A stretch of 64,000 nucleotides of DNA. Source: Hyphomicrobium facile. GTDB taxonomy: Bacteria; Pseudomonadota; Alphaproteobacteria; Rhizobiales; Hyphomicrobiaceae. Within the stretch, counting starts at the first letter, position 1, and every line of letters begins with the position of its first letter. The position numbers and the translations under genes were made by a program. Positions 34,271-43,427 of the stretch are shown here, one piece after another. Below the pieces are notes generated by a model. It searched no databases and was not told where the DNA came from. It worked only from the letters and a program-made list of their open reading frames with translations. The stretch lies in contig NZ_FPCH01000001.1 in NCBI RefSeq assembly GCF_900116175.1, positions 1,242,501 to 1,306,500 of the forward strand, written 5' to 3'.

Positions 34271-35377
34271 ATGTTTTGGAAAAAACGGACGAGCGGAGAC
34301 CCATCTCATCAAATGGAAAATGCGATCTCATCCGGGGGGACGATCGCGGAGCCGGAGGTAGTGAAAGCCACTTCCGTCGATGCCGTGCCGAATCCCACTT
34401 CGCAAGTCGATCAGATGCTCGCCTACGTCTATGAGCAGACGCGTCCTATCACCCACGGAGTTTTGGCAGACTACATTCCGGAGCTCTCAAAGGTTCCGGC
34501 CGATTCCTTCGGTATTGCTGTGGCCACGACCAAGGGCAAGCTTCATAAGGTGGGAGACGCTGACGTCGAATTCACAATCCAGTCGACGTCGAAGGCGCTC
34601 ACCTATTGCATGGCGCTCGAGCTCGTCGGCCGCAAAGAGGTTCTATCGCGCGCCGGAGTTGAACCAAGCGGCGATCCATTCAATGCCATTGAATTTAGCC
34701 CGGAGACCCGCAGGCCATTCAATCCGATGGTCAATGCCGGTGCCATCGCCATTTCGGGATTACTGCGCGATATCCTCGGCGAGCAGAAGGCATTCGATCT
34801 TGTCCTCGATCGATTTTCTCGCGCCGCAGGACGTCAACTGTCACTCAATGAAAGCGTCTATCGTTCCGAGGCAGCGACGGGACATCGGAACAGAGCGATT
34901 GGGCATTTACTTCTAAGCGTGGGAGCCATGACCGAGCCGGTAGAGCCCGTCCTCGACCTCTATTTCAAGCAGTGCTCGGTCATGGTGACGGCAACGGATT
35001 TGGCCCGCATCGGCGCGACGATTGCCAATCTCGGGGTCAATCCGGTCACCAATGAGCAAGTCTTCGATATCGATGCGGTGCGTGATACGCAGTCGGTCAT
35101 GTTCACCTGCGGAATGTACGACTACTCCGGCGGCTGGGCCTACGAAGTGGGGATTCCCGCAAAAAGCGGAGTTGGGGGCGGCATCCTCGGCGTGGTCAAC
35201 CGGCAAATCGGCATCGGCACATATTCCCCGCGCCTCGACAGCAATGGCAATTCGGTGCGAGGTGTCGCGAGCTATCGAATGATGTCGGATAGCCTTGGTC
35301 TGCACTCCTTCGACCTGACGAACACGGGTTCGGGTTTCGTGAGTTCGTTCTTCACTTCGGACACAGCAGAAAACTGA
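34271..35377 (+). CDS. glsA: Glutaminase A
   Basis: Hydrolyses glutamine to glutamate and ammonia in the cytoplasm. 368 residues from ATG 34271; a TTG at 34202 would add 23 codons but has no better ribosome binding site. The serine-dependent beta-lactamase-like fold is visible: FTIQSTSKALTY (catalytic S-x-x-K) near residue 116, NPMVNAGAIA near residue 160, YRSEAATGHRNRAI and CGMYDYSGGWAYEVG further on. It is about 50-60 residues longer than usual at the N-terminus. The STAS gene starts 70 bases downstream, suggesting a joint unit. Confidence 0.93.
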   Translation: MFWKKRTSGDPSHQMENAISSGGTIAEPEVVKATSVDAVPNPTSQVDQMLAYVYEQTRPITHGVLADYIPELSKVPADSFGIAVATTKGKLHKVGDADVEFTIQSTSKALTYCMALELVGRKEVLSRAGVEPSGDPFNAIEFSPETRRPFNPMVNAGAIAISGLLRDILGEQKAFDLVLDRFSRAAGRQLSLNESVYRSEAATGHRNRAIGHLLLSVGAMTEPVEPVLDLYFKQCSVMVTATDLARIGATIANLGVNPVTNEQVFDIDAVRDTQSVMFTCGMYDYSGGWAYEVGIPAKSGVGGGILGVVNRQIGIGTYSPRLDSNGNSVRGVASYRMMSDSLGLHSFDLTNTGSGFVSSFFTSDTAEN

Positions 35378-35447
35378 AGCCCACATAACGGTATTGGACA
35401 GGACAAGAAAGCCCGGGAAGCGGCAAGAAAAGTCGGGAGAAAAAGAG

Positions 35448-35783
35448 ATGCGTTTAGATCAAGTCGGGCTGCCGGGCGGCATACTCAAGGTAAAACTTAG
35501 CGGGCCGCTCGATATCGCTGGCGCAGGGCAAGTCGATGCGCCCTTCAGCGCCATTTCGAGCAACAATGATAAGGTCATTATCGACTTCAAGGACGTTACG
35601 TTCCTAGCCTCGATCGGAATCAGGCTTCTCGTGAAAGCCGCGCGGAATATCGCCAAAAGAAACGGGCGTCTTGTCGTGTTCAGCCCAACAGATGATGCGC
35701 GAAAGGTTCTGCGCTCAACCGGAATCGACAGCATCGTCCTTGTCGTAGCGGACGAGGCGGCCGCGATCGCGACGTGTGGGTGA
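35448..35783 (+). CDS. STAS-domain anti-anti-sigma factor-like protein
   Basis: 111 residues comprising a whole STAS domain. Start ATG 35448 follows GGGAGAAAAAGAG. VIIDFKDVTFLASIGIRLLVKAARN contains the strand-serine-helix element where the partner-switching serine sits (ASIG). In such systems the unphosphorylated form binds the HATPase kinase and releases its target. The kinase gene starts 13 bases downstream and the phosphatase gene lies convergent beyond it. Confidence 0.88.
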   Translation: MRLDQVGLPGGILKVKLSGPLDIAGAGQVDAPFSAISSNNDKVIIDFKDVTFLASIGIRLLVKAARNIAKRNGRLVVFSPTDDARKVLRSTGIDSIVLVVADEAAAIATCG

Positions 35784-35796
35784 CAGTTGAGCGTCA

Positions 35797-36207
35797 ATGA
35801 AATTCGCAGGTCAGATCAGTCTCCAGCCCACACCCTCCGACGTTACACGATTGAATGCCTGGCTCGACCGAACGTTTGTTGAAAGCCGCATTGAAAAATC
35901 GTTGGCGGCCGATCTTAAACTCTGTCTCAACGAGATCGTCGCCAATCTCATCAGCTACGGCCTCAAGGATCGCGCGGGCCCGTTCATATCTATCGACATC
36001 AATCTTCAACCGGGCTGCGCCAAGGCGACCGTCCGGGACAACGGTGCCTATTTCGACATCCGGGAATGGCCGCTTCCTAAGGATCGAGATTTGATGTCGG
36101 GTGAGCCTGGCGGCTTTGGCGTCGCGCTTATCCGAGAACGCGCCAGCCGGATCGACTACGCGCGCGAGGGAGAGTTCAATCGTCTCGATATCGCATGTGA
36201 AGGCTAG
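35797..36207 (+). CDS. RsbW-like serine kinase / anti-sigma factor (HATPase)
   Basis: 136 residues of the GHKL ATPase fold. The N-box is CLNEIVANLISYG near residue 48, the G1 box DNGAYFD near 90 and the G2 box GGFGVALI near 112. It is predicted to phosphorylate the adjacent STAS protein and to bind a sigma factor or other target. Its 3' end overlaps the convergent phosphatase gene by four bases. Confidence 0.9.
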   Translation: MKFAGQISLQPTPSDVTRLNAWLDRTFVESRIEKSLAADLKLCLNEIVANLISYGLKDRAGPFISIDINLQPGCAKATVRDNGAYFDIREWPLPKDRDLMSGEPGGFGVALIRERASRIDYAREGEFNRLDIACEG

Positions 36208-38339
36208 CCGCGGAAACGGAGCGCCACGCATGTTATGTCGTCGGACTGCTCGGTTCCTTCTGCAAAGCGTTCCACCTCGGCGGTCAAGTGTTGAACCATT
36301 TCGGCCGATGCGACGTGGGTTCTCTTGTTCAGCCATTTCATGAGGCGCTCGGAGCCGAAGACCCGACCGTCGATGTTGAATGCCTCTGTGATCCCGTCGG
36401 TGAGAAGAACGACAGCGTCGCCTGGTGAAAGGTGGCGCATCGCGGTCGGATATTCCGCACCATCGAACAGACCAATCGCGGGGCCCATGTGATTTATTTG
36501 TTCGAAATCTTGGATACCGGTCAATAATACAGCATCGTCATGTCCGGCGCTCGAGAACGTCAAGACACCGGTCTCGAGATCGAGCACGGCATAGGCGATC
36601 GTGACGAACATGCCTTCGGTATTGTCGCGTGCCAGAATGGAATTGACTTTGGACAGCACCTGTCCGGGCTCATCGTTCTCAAACGCGATCGTCCGTAGCA
36701 CGGTTCGTGAGACGCTCATGAAGAGCGCGGCGGGTACGCCCTTGCCGGAAACATCGCCTACCAAGAAGCCGAGCTTTCTATCGTTGATCAGGAAATAATC
36801 GTAGAAATCGCCACCCACAGACTTGGCGGGCTTCATGATGGCGAAAATATCGAACTTGTCATCGAGCGGACCGGTCGGGATAGCTTGCGGAAGAAAGGTC
36901 CGCTGGATCTGTGCCGCTGACTCCATCTCCTGTGCGATGCGCTGTAATGCCTGACGGCCGCGGTTGCGCTCGCTTTCCGCCTCGAAGTAGAGGTAGCCGG
37001 TCCCCAAGATGTAGGCGGCGGAATTGGTCATGATCGGGAACACTGCGTCCAAAAGCAACCCATAGGAAAAAGCCCAGAGGCTGCCCAAGACAAATAGACA
37101 AACCGTAGCAAATCCGACGATGGCAGCAATCCGTGCGCCCCACAGATAGATCATCGCCGCCAGCAGCAGGGTCGAGATCACCGTGACAGCGATTTCCATT
37201 CCCTTGGCGTAGTCCGGACGGACGAGTGGAGCGCCATCGATCAACTGTTCCAACGCCTGCGCATTGATTTCGACGCCGGAAATGACGGGATCGAGCGGTG
37301 TCGCGCGCAAATCGAGAAGTCCCGGCGCGCTCGTGCCGACGATTGCGACGCGGCCTTCGAGACTGCCGGGCGGCACCGTGTCTCGAAGCACGTCGGCAGC
37401 AGAAATCGAACGTTTAGGATCGTGCCGTGAGAAGTGAAGCCATAGTTGGCCATCGGCATCAGTCGGGATGATTGCGTCACCGATCCCGACCGTCGTAATG
37501 CCTGTGTTTCCGGTGAAGCCACCCTCTCCGGCGGTGCGCACGCGGATCGTCTTCGCGCCGATGAGCACACGCAGCGACTCGCCAACGAGCGAGGGATAGA
37601 GTTCGCCCGCTATGCTGACGAGCAAGGGAATACGGCGGAGGATTTGGTCGTGGTCCGGCAACCAGTTTAACGCGCCGATTCCGGCGGCCTCGTGCGCAAG
37701 AACAGGGATATTGCCGGATGCACCGGGGAATCTGTGAACAAAAGCAGAGGCATTTTCGCCGATCGTCGCAAACGATGCCTTGGCCTGTGAGGTGAAACCC
37801 GTATCCCTGGACGTGCCGATGATGCCGAGCACGATGGGGCGACCGCGCAATGATTTCGCCATCGCATCGTCGGGGGATGGCGCGTCAGCATAGGTGTCGA
37901 GAAGCGGCTTTAACTCGGGGGCGTTGCGCAATGCTTCCGGCAATTGGGCCAACAGGCCCGGCGTCTGGTCCGGAAAAACCATATCGAATGCTACGACGCG
38001 GACGCCCGACGCAAAGAGCCTGTCAATGAGCCGAGCGAGGACGTCGCGTTTCCACGGCCAATTGCCGAATGCCTTTATCGAGGGTTCGTCGACATCGATG
38101 ATACGGACCGGATAATCAGCGTTCACAGCGCGCGGCATCGTTTGCTGCAGAACGTCGAAGCCGAGCAATCGCAAACGGGCGATAAATTCTGGGTCTTTCT
38201 CACGTAACTGGACGCTTGCTGCCAGCACTCCGGCGATCAGCAGCCAGTAAGTCGCGCGAATGCTCAGCCAGCGATCGCGAGGCGCCTCTTTATGCAGCAT
38301 GTCGACTAAAAAACGCCCGTGGTGGATTTCGTGGAGCAT
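36204..38339 (-). CDS. CHASE2-transmembrane-SpoIIE phosphatase
   Basis: 711 residues. After an N-terminal helix comes an extracytoplasmic CHASE2 sensor (about 65-400; IIDVDEPSIKAFGNWPWKR), three membrane helices (about 405-490), a short coiled coil and a C-terminal PP2C-type SpoIIE domain with GGDFYDYF, VGDVSGKGVPAALFMS and EQSDDITCVALR, which hold the metal-binding aspartates. It probably dephosphorylates the neighbouring STAS protein in response to an envelope signal. It is convergent with the kinase gene and divergent from the FecR-type gene. Confidence 0.9.
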   Translation of the reverse strand: MLHEIHHGRFLVDMLHKEAPRDRWLSIRATYWLLIAGVLAASVQLREKDPEFIARLRLLGFDVLQQTMPRAVNADYPVRIIDVDEPSIKAFGNWPWKRDVLARLIDRLFASGVRVVAFDMVFPDQTPGLLAQLPEALRNAPELKPLLDTYADAPSPDDAMAKSLRGRPIVLGIIGTSRDTGFTSQAKASFATIGENASAFVHRFPGASGNIPVLAHEAAGIGALNWLPDHDQILRRIPLLVSIAGELYPSLVGESLRVLIGAKTIRVRTAGEGGFTGNTGITTVGIGDAIIPTDADGQLWLHFSRHDPKRSISAADVLRDTVPPGSLEGRVAIVGTSAPGLLDLRATPLDPVISGVEINAQALEQLIDGAPLVRPDYAKGMEIAVTVISTLLLAAMIYLWGARIAAIVGFATVCLFVLGSLWAFSYGLLLDAVFPIMTNSAAYILGTGYLYFEAESERNRGRQALQRIAQEMESAAQIQRTFLPQAIPTGPLDDKFDIFAIMKPAKSVGGDFYDYFLINDRKLGFLVGDVSGKGVPAALFMSVSRTVLRTIAFENDEPGQVLSKVNSILARDNTEGMFVTIAYAVLDLETGVLTFSSAGHDDAVLLTGIQDFEQINHMGPAIGLFDGAEYPTAMRHLSPGDAVVLLTDGITEAFNIDGRVFGSERLMKWLNKRTHVASAEMVQHLTAEVERFAEGTEQSDDITCVALRFRG

Positions 38340-38387
38340 GATACATAAGGCTCAGAATGAGGGAAATACTTTATTCGGATATTTTGC

Positions 38388-39188
38388 ATGCGGAGCAATT
38401 TGCTGCCGAGCCTTCGACGTGCTGGCCAAGTCGTCGTCGTGTTTGCGGCGATATGGCTCGCGTTCGACAGTCCGGCCTTCGCTGACGACGGCGCGCCAGA
38501 GATTGGCACCGCCCTAACGATCAAGCGACAGGTCGTTGCAACGCTCGGCGAGGAAAAACGAGATTTGCAGGAAGGTGGCCGCGTTCACCGCTCCGAATAT
38601 CTGGAGACGGGGAGCGAGGCGCAGGCGGAGTTGAAGCTCGACGACCAGACGAAGCTTGCTCTCGGGCCGAACGCTGGTCTGAAGCTCGATGATTTCGTGA
38701 TCGGAAATTCAGGCGGTATAACGAGCATCGGGGTCAATTTCATCAAGGGCACATTTCGTTTCATCACCGGCTCGGAAAAGAAAGATGCCTATCGCATCGA
38801 CACGCCGTCAGCGACGATCGGCGTGCGCGGAACGGTGTTCGACGTCTATGTCGACGGTAATGGCGATACCCTGGTGCTTCTCCAGGAGGGCGAGGTTGAT
38901 ATCTGCACGAAGACGCATACATGCCGCCGCCATAATACCGTCGGGCGCATCGTTCGGGCGACGGTTGGGGGCATACTTTCAGCGCCCCTCAAGTTTTCAA
39001 AGGACCTCATTCCGGGGCTGGGAGTCGGCACTGCATTTCCGTTTGTCGGAAAGACTCTGCGCATCGATCCCATCCGGCGATTGAAAACAGCCGATATCAT
39101 TGCCGATCCTGCCACAAAAGCGGGACGCTCCATTACGAAGGGAGCGGGTGAAATCGGCCGATCGCTTCGGAAGGCCATTCCATTTTAG
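38388..39188 (+). CDS. Exported FecR-domain protein
   Basis: 266 residues with a signal peptide (hydrophobic about 11-27, AFA cut near 32). The FecR-like core has LEEGGRV-type and SEYLETGSEAQAELKLDD segments and IDTPSATIGVRGTVFDVYVDGNGDTLVLLQEGEV (residues about 138-170). Together with CHASE2 proteins such periplasmic FecR domains often form envelope sensor pairs. It starts 48 bases from the divergent phosphatase gene. Confidence 0.85.
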   Translation: MRSNLLPSLRRAGQVVVVFAAIWLAFDSPAFADDGAPEIGTALTIKRQVVATLGEEKRDLQEGGRVHRSEYLETGSEAQAELKLDDQTKLALGPNAGLKLDDFVIGNSGGITSIGVNFIKGTFRFITGSEKKDAYRIDTPSATIGVRGTVFDVYVDGNGDTLVLLQEGEVDICTKTHTCRRHNTVGRIVRATVGGILSAPLKFSKDLIPGLGVGTAFPFVGKTLRIDPIRRLKTADIIADPATKAGRSITKGAGEIGRSLRKAIPF

Positions 39189-39341
39189 GTTGATTGGGAA
39201 TTCATCACGGGAGACTGCTTTGCGATCCCGACATGTCAGCTATCCATCCTAAATCAGACGGTACGATCTTCCGTTGCCGATGTCCGCAATGGGCCAAAAC
39301 CAGACATCAGCGTATTCAACTGAGCGCTAAGTGAGGGCTTG

Positions 39342-39953
39342 TTATCGGTTGGCCGGCGGCCAATCGGAGCGCATCAACTCCATCAGAACTTCATCGGACC
39401 GGCCATCGCGGGAAAATCGGGACAGCTGATAACGGCCGCATTCGCGAAAGCCGCATCCGCGATAAAGCTCAATCGCGGACTGATTTGCGGCCGTGACCGA
39501 AAGATGCAGCGTGAAGAGGTCCAATGATCGGAACGCCCAATCGATCGCCATTCGCGTGGCTCGCAGCCCGTGACCCTGCCGGCGATATTTTGATTCAGCA
39601 ATCGCTAGCCTTAATATTCCGACGCGATGGCGAGACTGTACATAAAGCCCCGTATAGCCGATTGGGACGAGGCTTTCGTTCTCTCTCGCGCACACCAACC
39701 AGGTGCTGCGACGTGTTCGACGAACGAATTCCTCGGGCGTCTGGTCGTAATAGGGCAGAGGAAGAAATTCCCAGTCGCCCATGACGCCTATAAGCTCCTG
39801 GTCCGCAAACCAGCGCTCGAATAGTTTCGGTGTGTCATCATTGAACGGACAAAGGGCCGTCGCGCCATCGACGAAGCTCGGATGAAGCGGCGCTAATGGC
39901 GCCATCGCAGAGCCCATTGTCCTCGGCCAGTCGAAACTGATCATCTGCGTCAT
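39342..39953 (-). CDS. GNAT-family acetyltransferase
   Basis: 203 residues. The acetyl-CoA binding motif A is seen in AIAESKYRRQGHGLRATRMAIDWAF (about 115-140), followed by the LHLSVTAANQSAIELYRGCGF block. The N-terminal half matches the acetyltransferase 3-like subgroup (RimJ type). The substrate cannot be told from the sequence. Stands alone on the minus strand upstream of the FecR gene end. Confidence 0.85.
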   Translation of the reverse strand: MTQMISFDWPRTMGSAMAPLAPLHPSFVDGATALCPFNDDTPKLFERWFADQELIGVMGDWEFLPLPYYDQTPEEFVRRTRRSTWLVCARENESLVPIGYTGLYVQSRHRVGILRLAIAESKYRRQGHGLRATRMAIDWAFRSLDLFTLHLSVTAANQSAIELYRGCGFRECGRYQLSRFSRDGRSDEVLMELMRSDWPPANR

Positions 39954-39991
39954 GCTTAAGGTGCCAATATCAAATGATTGCCGGGGCTATA

Positions 39992-41239
39992 TTACTCCGC
40001 AGGGATCACGTGCCTGAGACGCTTTCGTGACCATTGCGCTCGCAAGCTCGCCCACATGCGGTGAAGAAGCTCTCGACAGCGCAGGTGTCGAGGGAGATGG
40101 TCTCCGTGAAATTTGCGGTAGAGCGCGAGCAACTCCACTTGCTGGTGCTGCTGTGCTCTGGTGCTCTCGCGCAACTTCGCTTTCATCTCCGCCAACTTCT
40201 TGAGCTTGCCATGGATGCCTTCCAGCTCGGCCCACATGGGGTCAACATCCTTCGCGAGCTGTTCCAGATAGGGCGCGAAGGAATCGTCCGCGACGAGCGC
40301 TGCTGGCTTTGCTTGCGCCGCCTCGCGATAAATGGCTTCGAGCCTATCGACGGCGACGTCGATCGTGCATTCAACGCGGACTTTTGCCGTGATCCGCTCC
40401 AAATCTGAGGGCGAATACCTGTCGATCTGCTTTCGCAGCCACTGCTCGTTGATCTGGCTAGACGACATGAAATAGCGCGGTCCGAAATTCGAGAAGGCCC
40501 ATTCGTCGAATGTGTCGGCGGTTACAAGCGCGCCGGCTTGTCCCGGAATGATGGGTATAACTGCGCAGCCTGTCGCCATCGCCTCCAACGCGCATTTGCC
40601 GATGGCGAAGACGAGATCGTATTGCTGAAGGAAGACCTCGGGGCGCGGTCGGTGGCTTTTATATGCGTGCCCGATTTTGTCGAGTTTGATGCCAAGAGCT
40701 GCGCACGCGGCCTCCAGTTGAACAAGCTCGGCCTCAGGTAGACGCGATCCCCCGAACAGCAGTGCGTTGCGAATTTGCGCCGGCGCCCGGCGCACTTCGG
40801 AGAAGCGCGTCGTATTGACGAAATTCGGAATGAACGTAACGCGCTCGGGCGCCAGTCCGAGTTCAGCTTGAGTGCGAAGCACCATCCACTCGCACATCAT
40901 CACATATCTGCCGATCCTGCCGTGGACGGGAGGTCTTTCGACCCATGGCTGCGTGCCATGGCAGTAGTAAATTGCCGATGATGTCGGGAACCTCGCAATC
41001 GCGGCCATAGCGGGCAAGTGGTGCTGACCGTGGATCAGGTCAGGTGTCCACGGGGCGTCGCGGAGCTCGCACAGAACCTGTACGCCGCTCGGCAGCAGCA
41101 GCTTGGCGACATCGCCGATCTTCGGGCTGTACACCGCGATCTCGTGCCCGCGAGCGGCCAAAGTCTTTGCCACTTCAACAGTCACCATCTCCGAGCCAGC
41201 GACATTGCTCAGCTCGCGCTGCGTCATCACGATGCGCAT
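39992..41239 (-). CDS. Glycosyltransferase (GT-B, group 1-like)
   Basis: 415 residues. The N-terminal Rossmann part shows ELSNVAGSEMVTVEVAKTLAARGHEIAVYS with a glycine-containing loop and LIHGQHH. The C-terminal half has FGGSRLPEAE and CALEAMATGCAVIPIIPGQAG, the E-x7-E-like donor-binding region of GT4-like enzymes. The last 80 residues are helical and charged. The 5' end overlaps the upstream conserved hypothetical gene by 13 bases. A role in cell-surface polysaccharide is plausible; donor and acceptor unknown. Confidence 0.8.
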   Translation of the reverse strand: MRIVMTQRELSNVAGSEMVTVEVAKTLAARGHEIAVYSPKIGDVAKLLLPSGVQVLCELRDAPWTPDLIHGQHHLPAMAAIARFPTSSAIYYCHGTQPWVERPPVHGRIGRYVMMCEWMVLRTQAELGLAPERVTFIPNFVNTTRFSEVRRAPAQIRNALLFGGSRLPEAELVQLEAACAALGIKLDKIGHAYKSHRPRPEVFLQQYDLVFAIGKCALEAMATGCAVIPIIPGQAGALVTADTFDEWAFSNFGPRYFMSSSQINEQWLRKQIDRYSPSDLERITAKVRVECTIDVAVDRLEAIYREAAQAKPAALVADDSFAPYLEQLAKDVDPMWAELEGIHGKLKKLAEMKAKLRESTRAQQHQQVELLALYRKFHGDHLPRHLRCRELLHRMWASLRAQWSRKRLRHVIPAE

Positions 41240-42282
41240 GACACCTCCTGATGGGATACGAAAGCGCGCTCCGGCGGACTGGCCACGATGAGGCTCGATG
41301 CGGAGGGAGTCGTCAAATACCCTATTCCGAAATCGAGCCGGCGACTGTCTTTCGAGGCCAGATACGCGCGCGCGAGGCTCGATTGGTCATATCGAGAGAA
41401 GACAGGGATGTCAGACGTAAATTGGCCATGAAGACCAACGCTCCAGCGCCACGTCTTCAGCAAATCGTAGGGAACGCCGCTTGGATCCTGAACCAATACC
41501 GACGCGTGATCCCTGATCACTTGCCGTAACCTCTCAAACGGCGGCTCGTGCAGCAGATAGCTCGCGCTCTTCACGAACACGGCCAGACCTTTAGCCGCCA
41601 AGAGACGGCGATGCAGGCTGCTGCTTTCACTCCAATGACCGTCACGCAAATCCTGCCGGAAGTAATGCAGGCGCCGAGGATCATCTCTCTCGCCGAACTC
41701 AATGCACAGACCTTCTGCTCCATCGATGAACTCGAGCGAGAGCAACGGCAATCCGCAACGGGCAATCTGCGTCAGAAGCAAAGGCAATACGCTGCGCACG
41801 TTAGTCGCCGCCAAACTGCGGTGAAGGTCCTTCGTGATGAAGTAAGAAAAGCAAAGATAATGGCGCATCGCCTCGAGGGTGTCGCCGAATTCAAACGCGG
41901 GCGACAACGCGTCAAGCGGCCAAAGCGAACAGGGCTCGAAGCCGACGAGGATATACTCGCGGGCATTCGGGGAGAGGTAGTAGGGAAAACAAAAGTCGGG
42001 ACCGCCGAAGGGGTAGAACACCGTCTCCGGGTCGTAGCGTTCGCCGACGCTGTTTTCGGCCCAGGTTTTAAAGGGCAATCCGAACGTCCGGAGAAAGGTG
42101 TCGAATTGATCGTCCAGTTGCCGTGCCGTCTTTTGCCATTGCTTGCCGCGGCCATAGACCCGCGCGTGCTGCCGCGTCTTGGGTCCCGACAGTGCGAACG
42201 TCAAATCCCGCAAGCGGGCTTGGCAAGCGCTATTCCGGTTGGTGAAGGTGGGGGGCTCTCGGCGCTGATCAGTCTGGAACAA
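41227..42282 (-). CDS. Conserved hypothetical protein (FYPFGGPDFCF... type)
   Basis: 351 residues without an evident signal peptide. The block ETVFYPFGGPDFCFPYYLSP followed by YILVGFEPCS resembles a family of uncharacterised bacterial proteins I cannot name. It lies between and overlaps the carboxypeptidase gene (14 bases upstream) and the glycosyltransferase gene (13 bases downstream), so the three are probably co-translated. The C-terminal half has no recognised motif. Confidence 0.55.
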   Translation of the reverse strand: MFQTDQRREPPTFTNRNSACQARLRDLTFALSGPKTRQHARVYGRGKQWQKTARQLDDQFDTFLRTFGLPFKTWAENSVGERYDPETVFYPFGGPDFCFPYYLSPNAREYILVGFEPCSLWPLDALSPAFEFGDTLEAMRHYLCFSYFITKDLHRSLAATNVRSVLPLLLTQIARCGLPLLSLEFIDGAEGLCIEFGERDDPRRLHYFRQDLRDGHWSESSSLHRRLLAAKGLAVFVKSASYLLHEPPFERLRQVIRDHASVLVQDPSGVPYDLLKTWRWSVGLHGQFTSDIPVFSRYDQSSLARAYLASKDSRRLDFGIGYLTTPSASSLIVASPPERAFVSHQEVSCAS

Positions 42283-43165
42283 GTGAGGCTCCGCTGGTTC
42301 GATCGGGGATGCCGAGACTGAGAGTCAAGAGCTGGCGGGCATCGCTCCAAATTTGATCCATGGTGCTGTTCAGCGCGATAACGATGCGCCGCATCTGTCT
42401 CAAAGAACCGGACGCGACGAGGCAGTTGCCCGATGCTCGAGTGAAGCCCGTTTTCATGCCGTCGCAGGCCGGCATCGTACGCAACAAGCGATTGGTATTG
42501 TTCAAGCGCACCGATGATCCGTCGCCGTGGATCAAATTGCAGGCCTGTGTGGCGACGATGGCTCGCACATCGGGAATGTCGTCGACCGTTCTTGCGAGGA
42601 CCGCAACATCTTCGGCGGTAGAAAACTGCTCTTCGTGGGGGAGGCCGCCGGGATTGCAAAACCGGCTGCTGTGCATTCCCAACTCTTTCGCGCGCACGTT
42701 CATCGCATCTACGAAAGCTTGGACCTTGCCGGAGTGGTCACGGGCCAGGGCACTCGCGGCATCGTTGGCGCTGCCAATCAGCATTGCTGAAAGCAAGCTC
42801 TGCCGGGAATAAGCGTCGCCGGGGCGGAGACCCGCCGTCACGGGTAGACATTGCGCATCTGCCGGCAGATCTTCCGGCAATACTTCGATGCGTTCTTTCA
42901 ACGATCCCCTTTCAACAATAAGGAGGGCCGTCAGTAACTTTTGAATGCTGGCGATAGGACGGCCCACGGTGGGATTTTTTGAGAAGAGAACGGCGCCACT
43001 TTTTGGCTCGATGACGATTACCCGTTCGGCCGCAATCGGAAGCGCTGCGAAGCTTGTCGCCGGAGACTTCGAAAGTCTCAAAAAGGGCCTAGCAGGCATT
43101 CGGCTTACAGATGGCCCAGCGACGGCAGTATCGAGATTCGCAATTGTCTCGCTTTTCTCCGCCAT
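42269..43165 (-). CDS. D-alanyl-D-alanine carboxypeptidase family protein (PBP5/DacA-like)
   Basis: 298 residues of the S11 peptidase fold. SIQK (S-x-x-K) is near residue 74, SAN near 132 and KTG near 237, so all three catalytic motifs are intact. The N-terminus lacks the expected signal peptide and the C-terminal amphipathic anchor is not obvious; no better upstream start is in frame. It is first of three overlapping genes. Normally this enzyme trims peptidoglycan side chains in the periplasm, which makes the missing signal notable. Confidence 0.85.
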   Translation of the reverse strand: MAEKSETIANLDTAVAGPSVSRMPARPFLRLSKSPATSFAALPIAAERVIVIEPKSGAVLFSKNPTVGRPIASIQKLLTALLIVERGSLKERIEVLPEDLPADAQCLPVTAGLRPGDAYSRQSLLSAMLIGSANDAASALARDHSGKVQAFVDAMNVRAKELGMHSSRFCNPGGLPHEEQFSTAEDVAVLARTVDDIPDVRAIVATQACNLIHGDGSSVRLNNTNRLLRTMPACDGMKTGFTRASGNCLVASGSLRQMRRIVIALNSTMDQIWSDARQLLTLSLGIPDRTSGASLVPD

Positions 43166-43427
43166 TCCAGACGTAAATCCTTGTACCCGCGCGCAAACCC
43201 CTATTGCTTACTGGTGATTCGATTGGCGACGAAGCCGGCCGCCTGATTTACTTGTGCACTATCTGTTCAAAACATTATTTGCTCTTGAATGCCCTATGCT
43301 TGAGCCGGCACGGAAACGTTGATTCCGTTCGAGCACGACCCACCAAATGCAAGAAAAACTGAGGATGTTCGGCGCTAAGCCACCGTAGTCGGACTGTTAC
43401 TGATCGGCAGAGTCACTTCGGCGTCGC
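43166..43427. other. Intergenic region between FAD oxidoreductase end and carboxypeptidase start
   Basis: 262 bases with no supported gene. It holds the promoter region of the carboxypeptidase-led operon. Confidence 0.35.
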
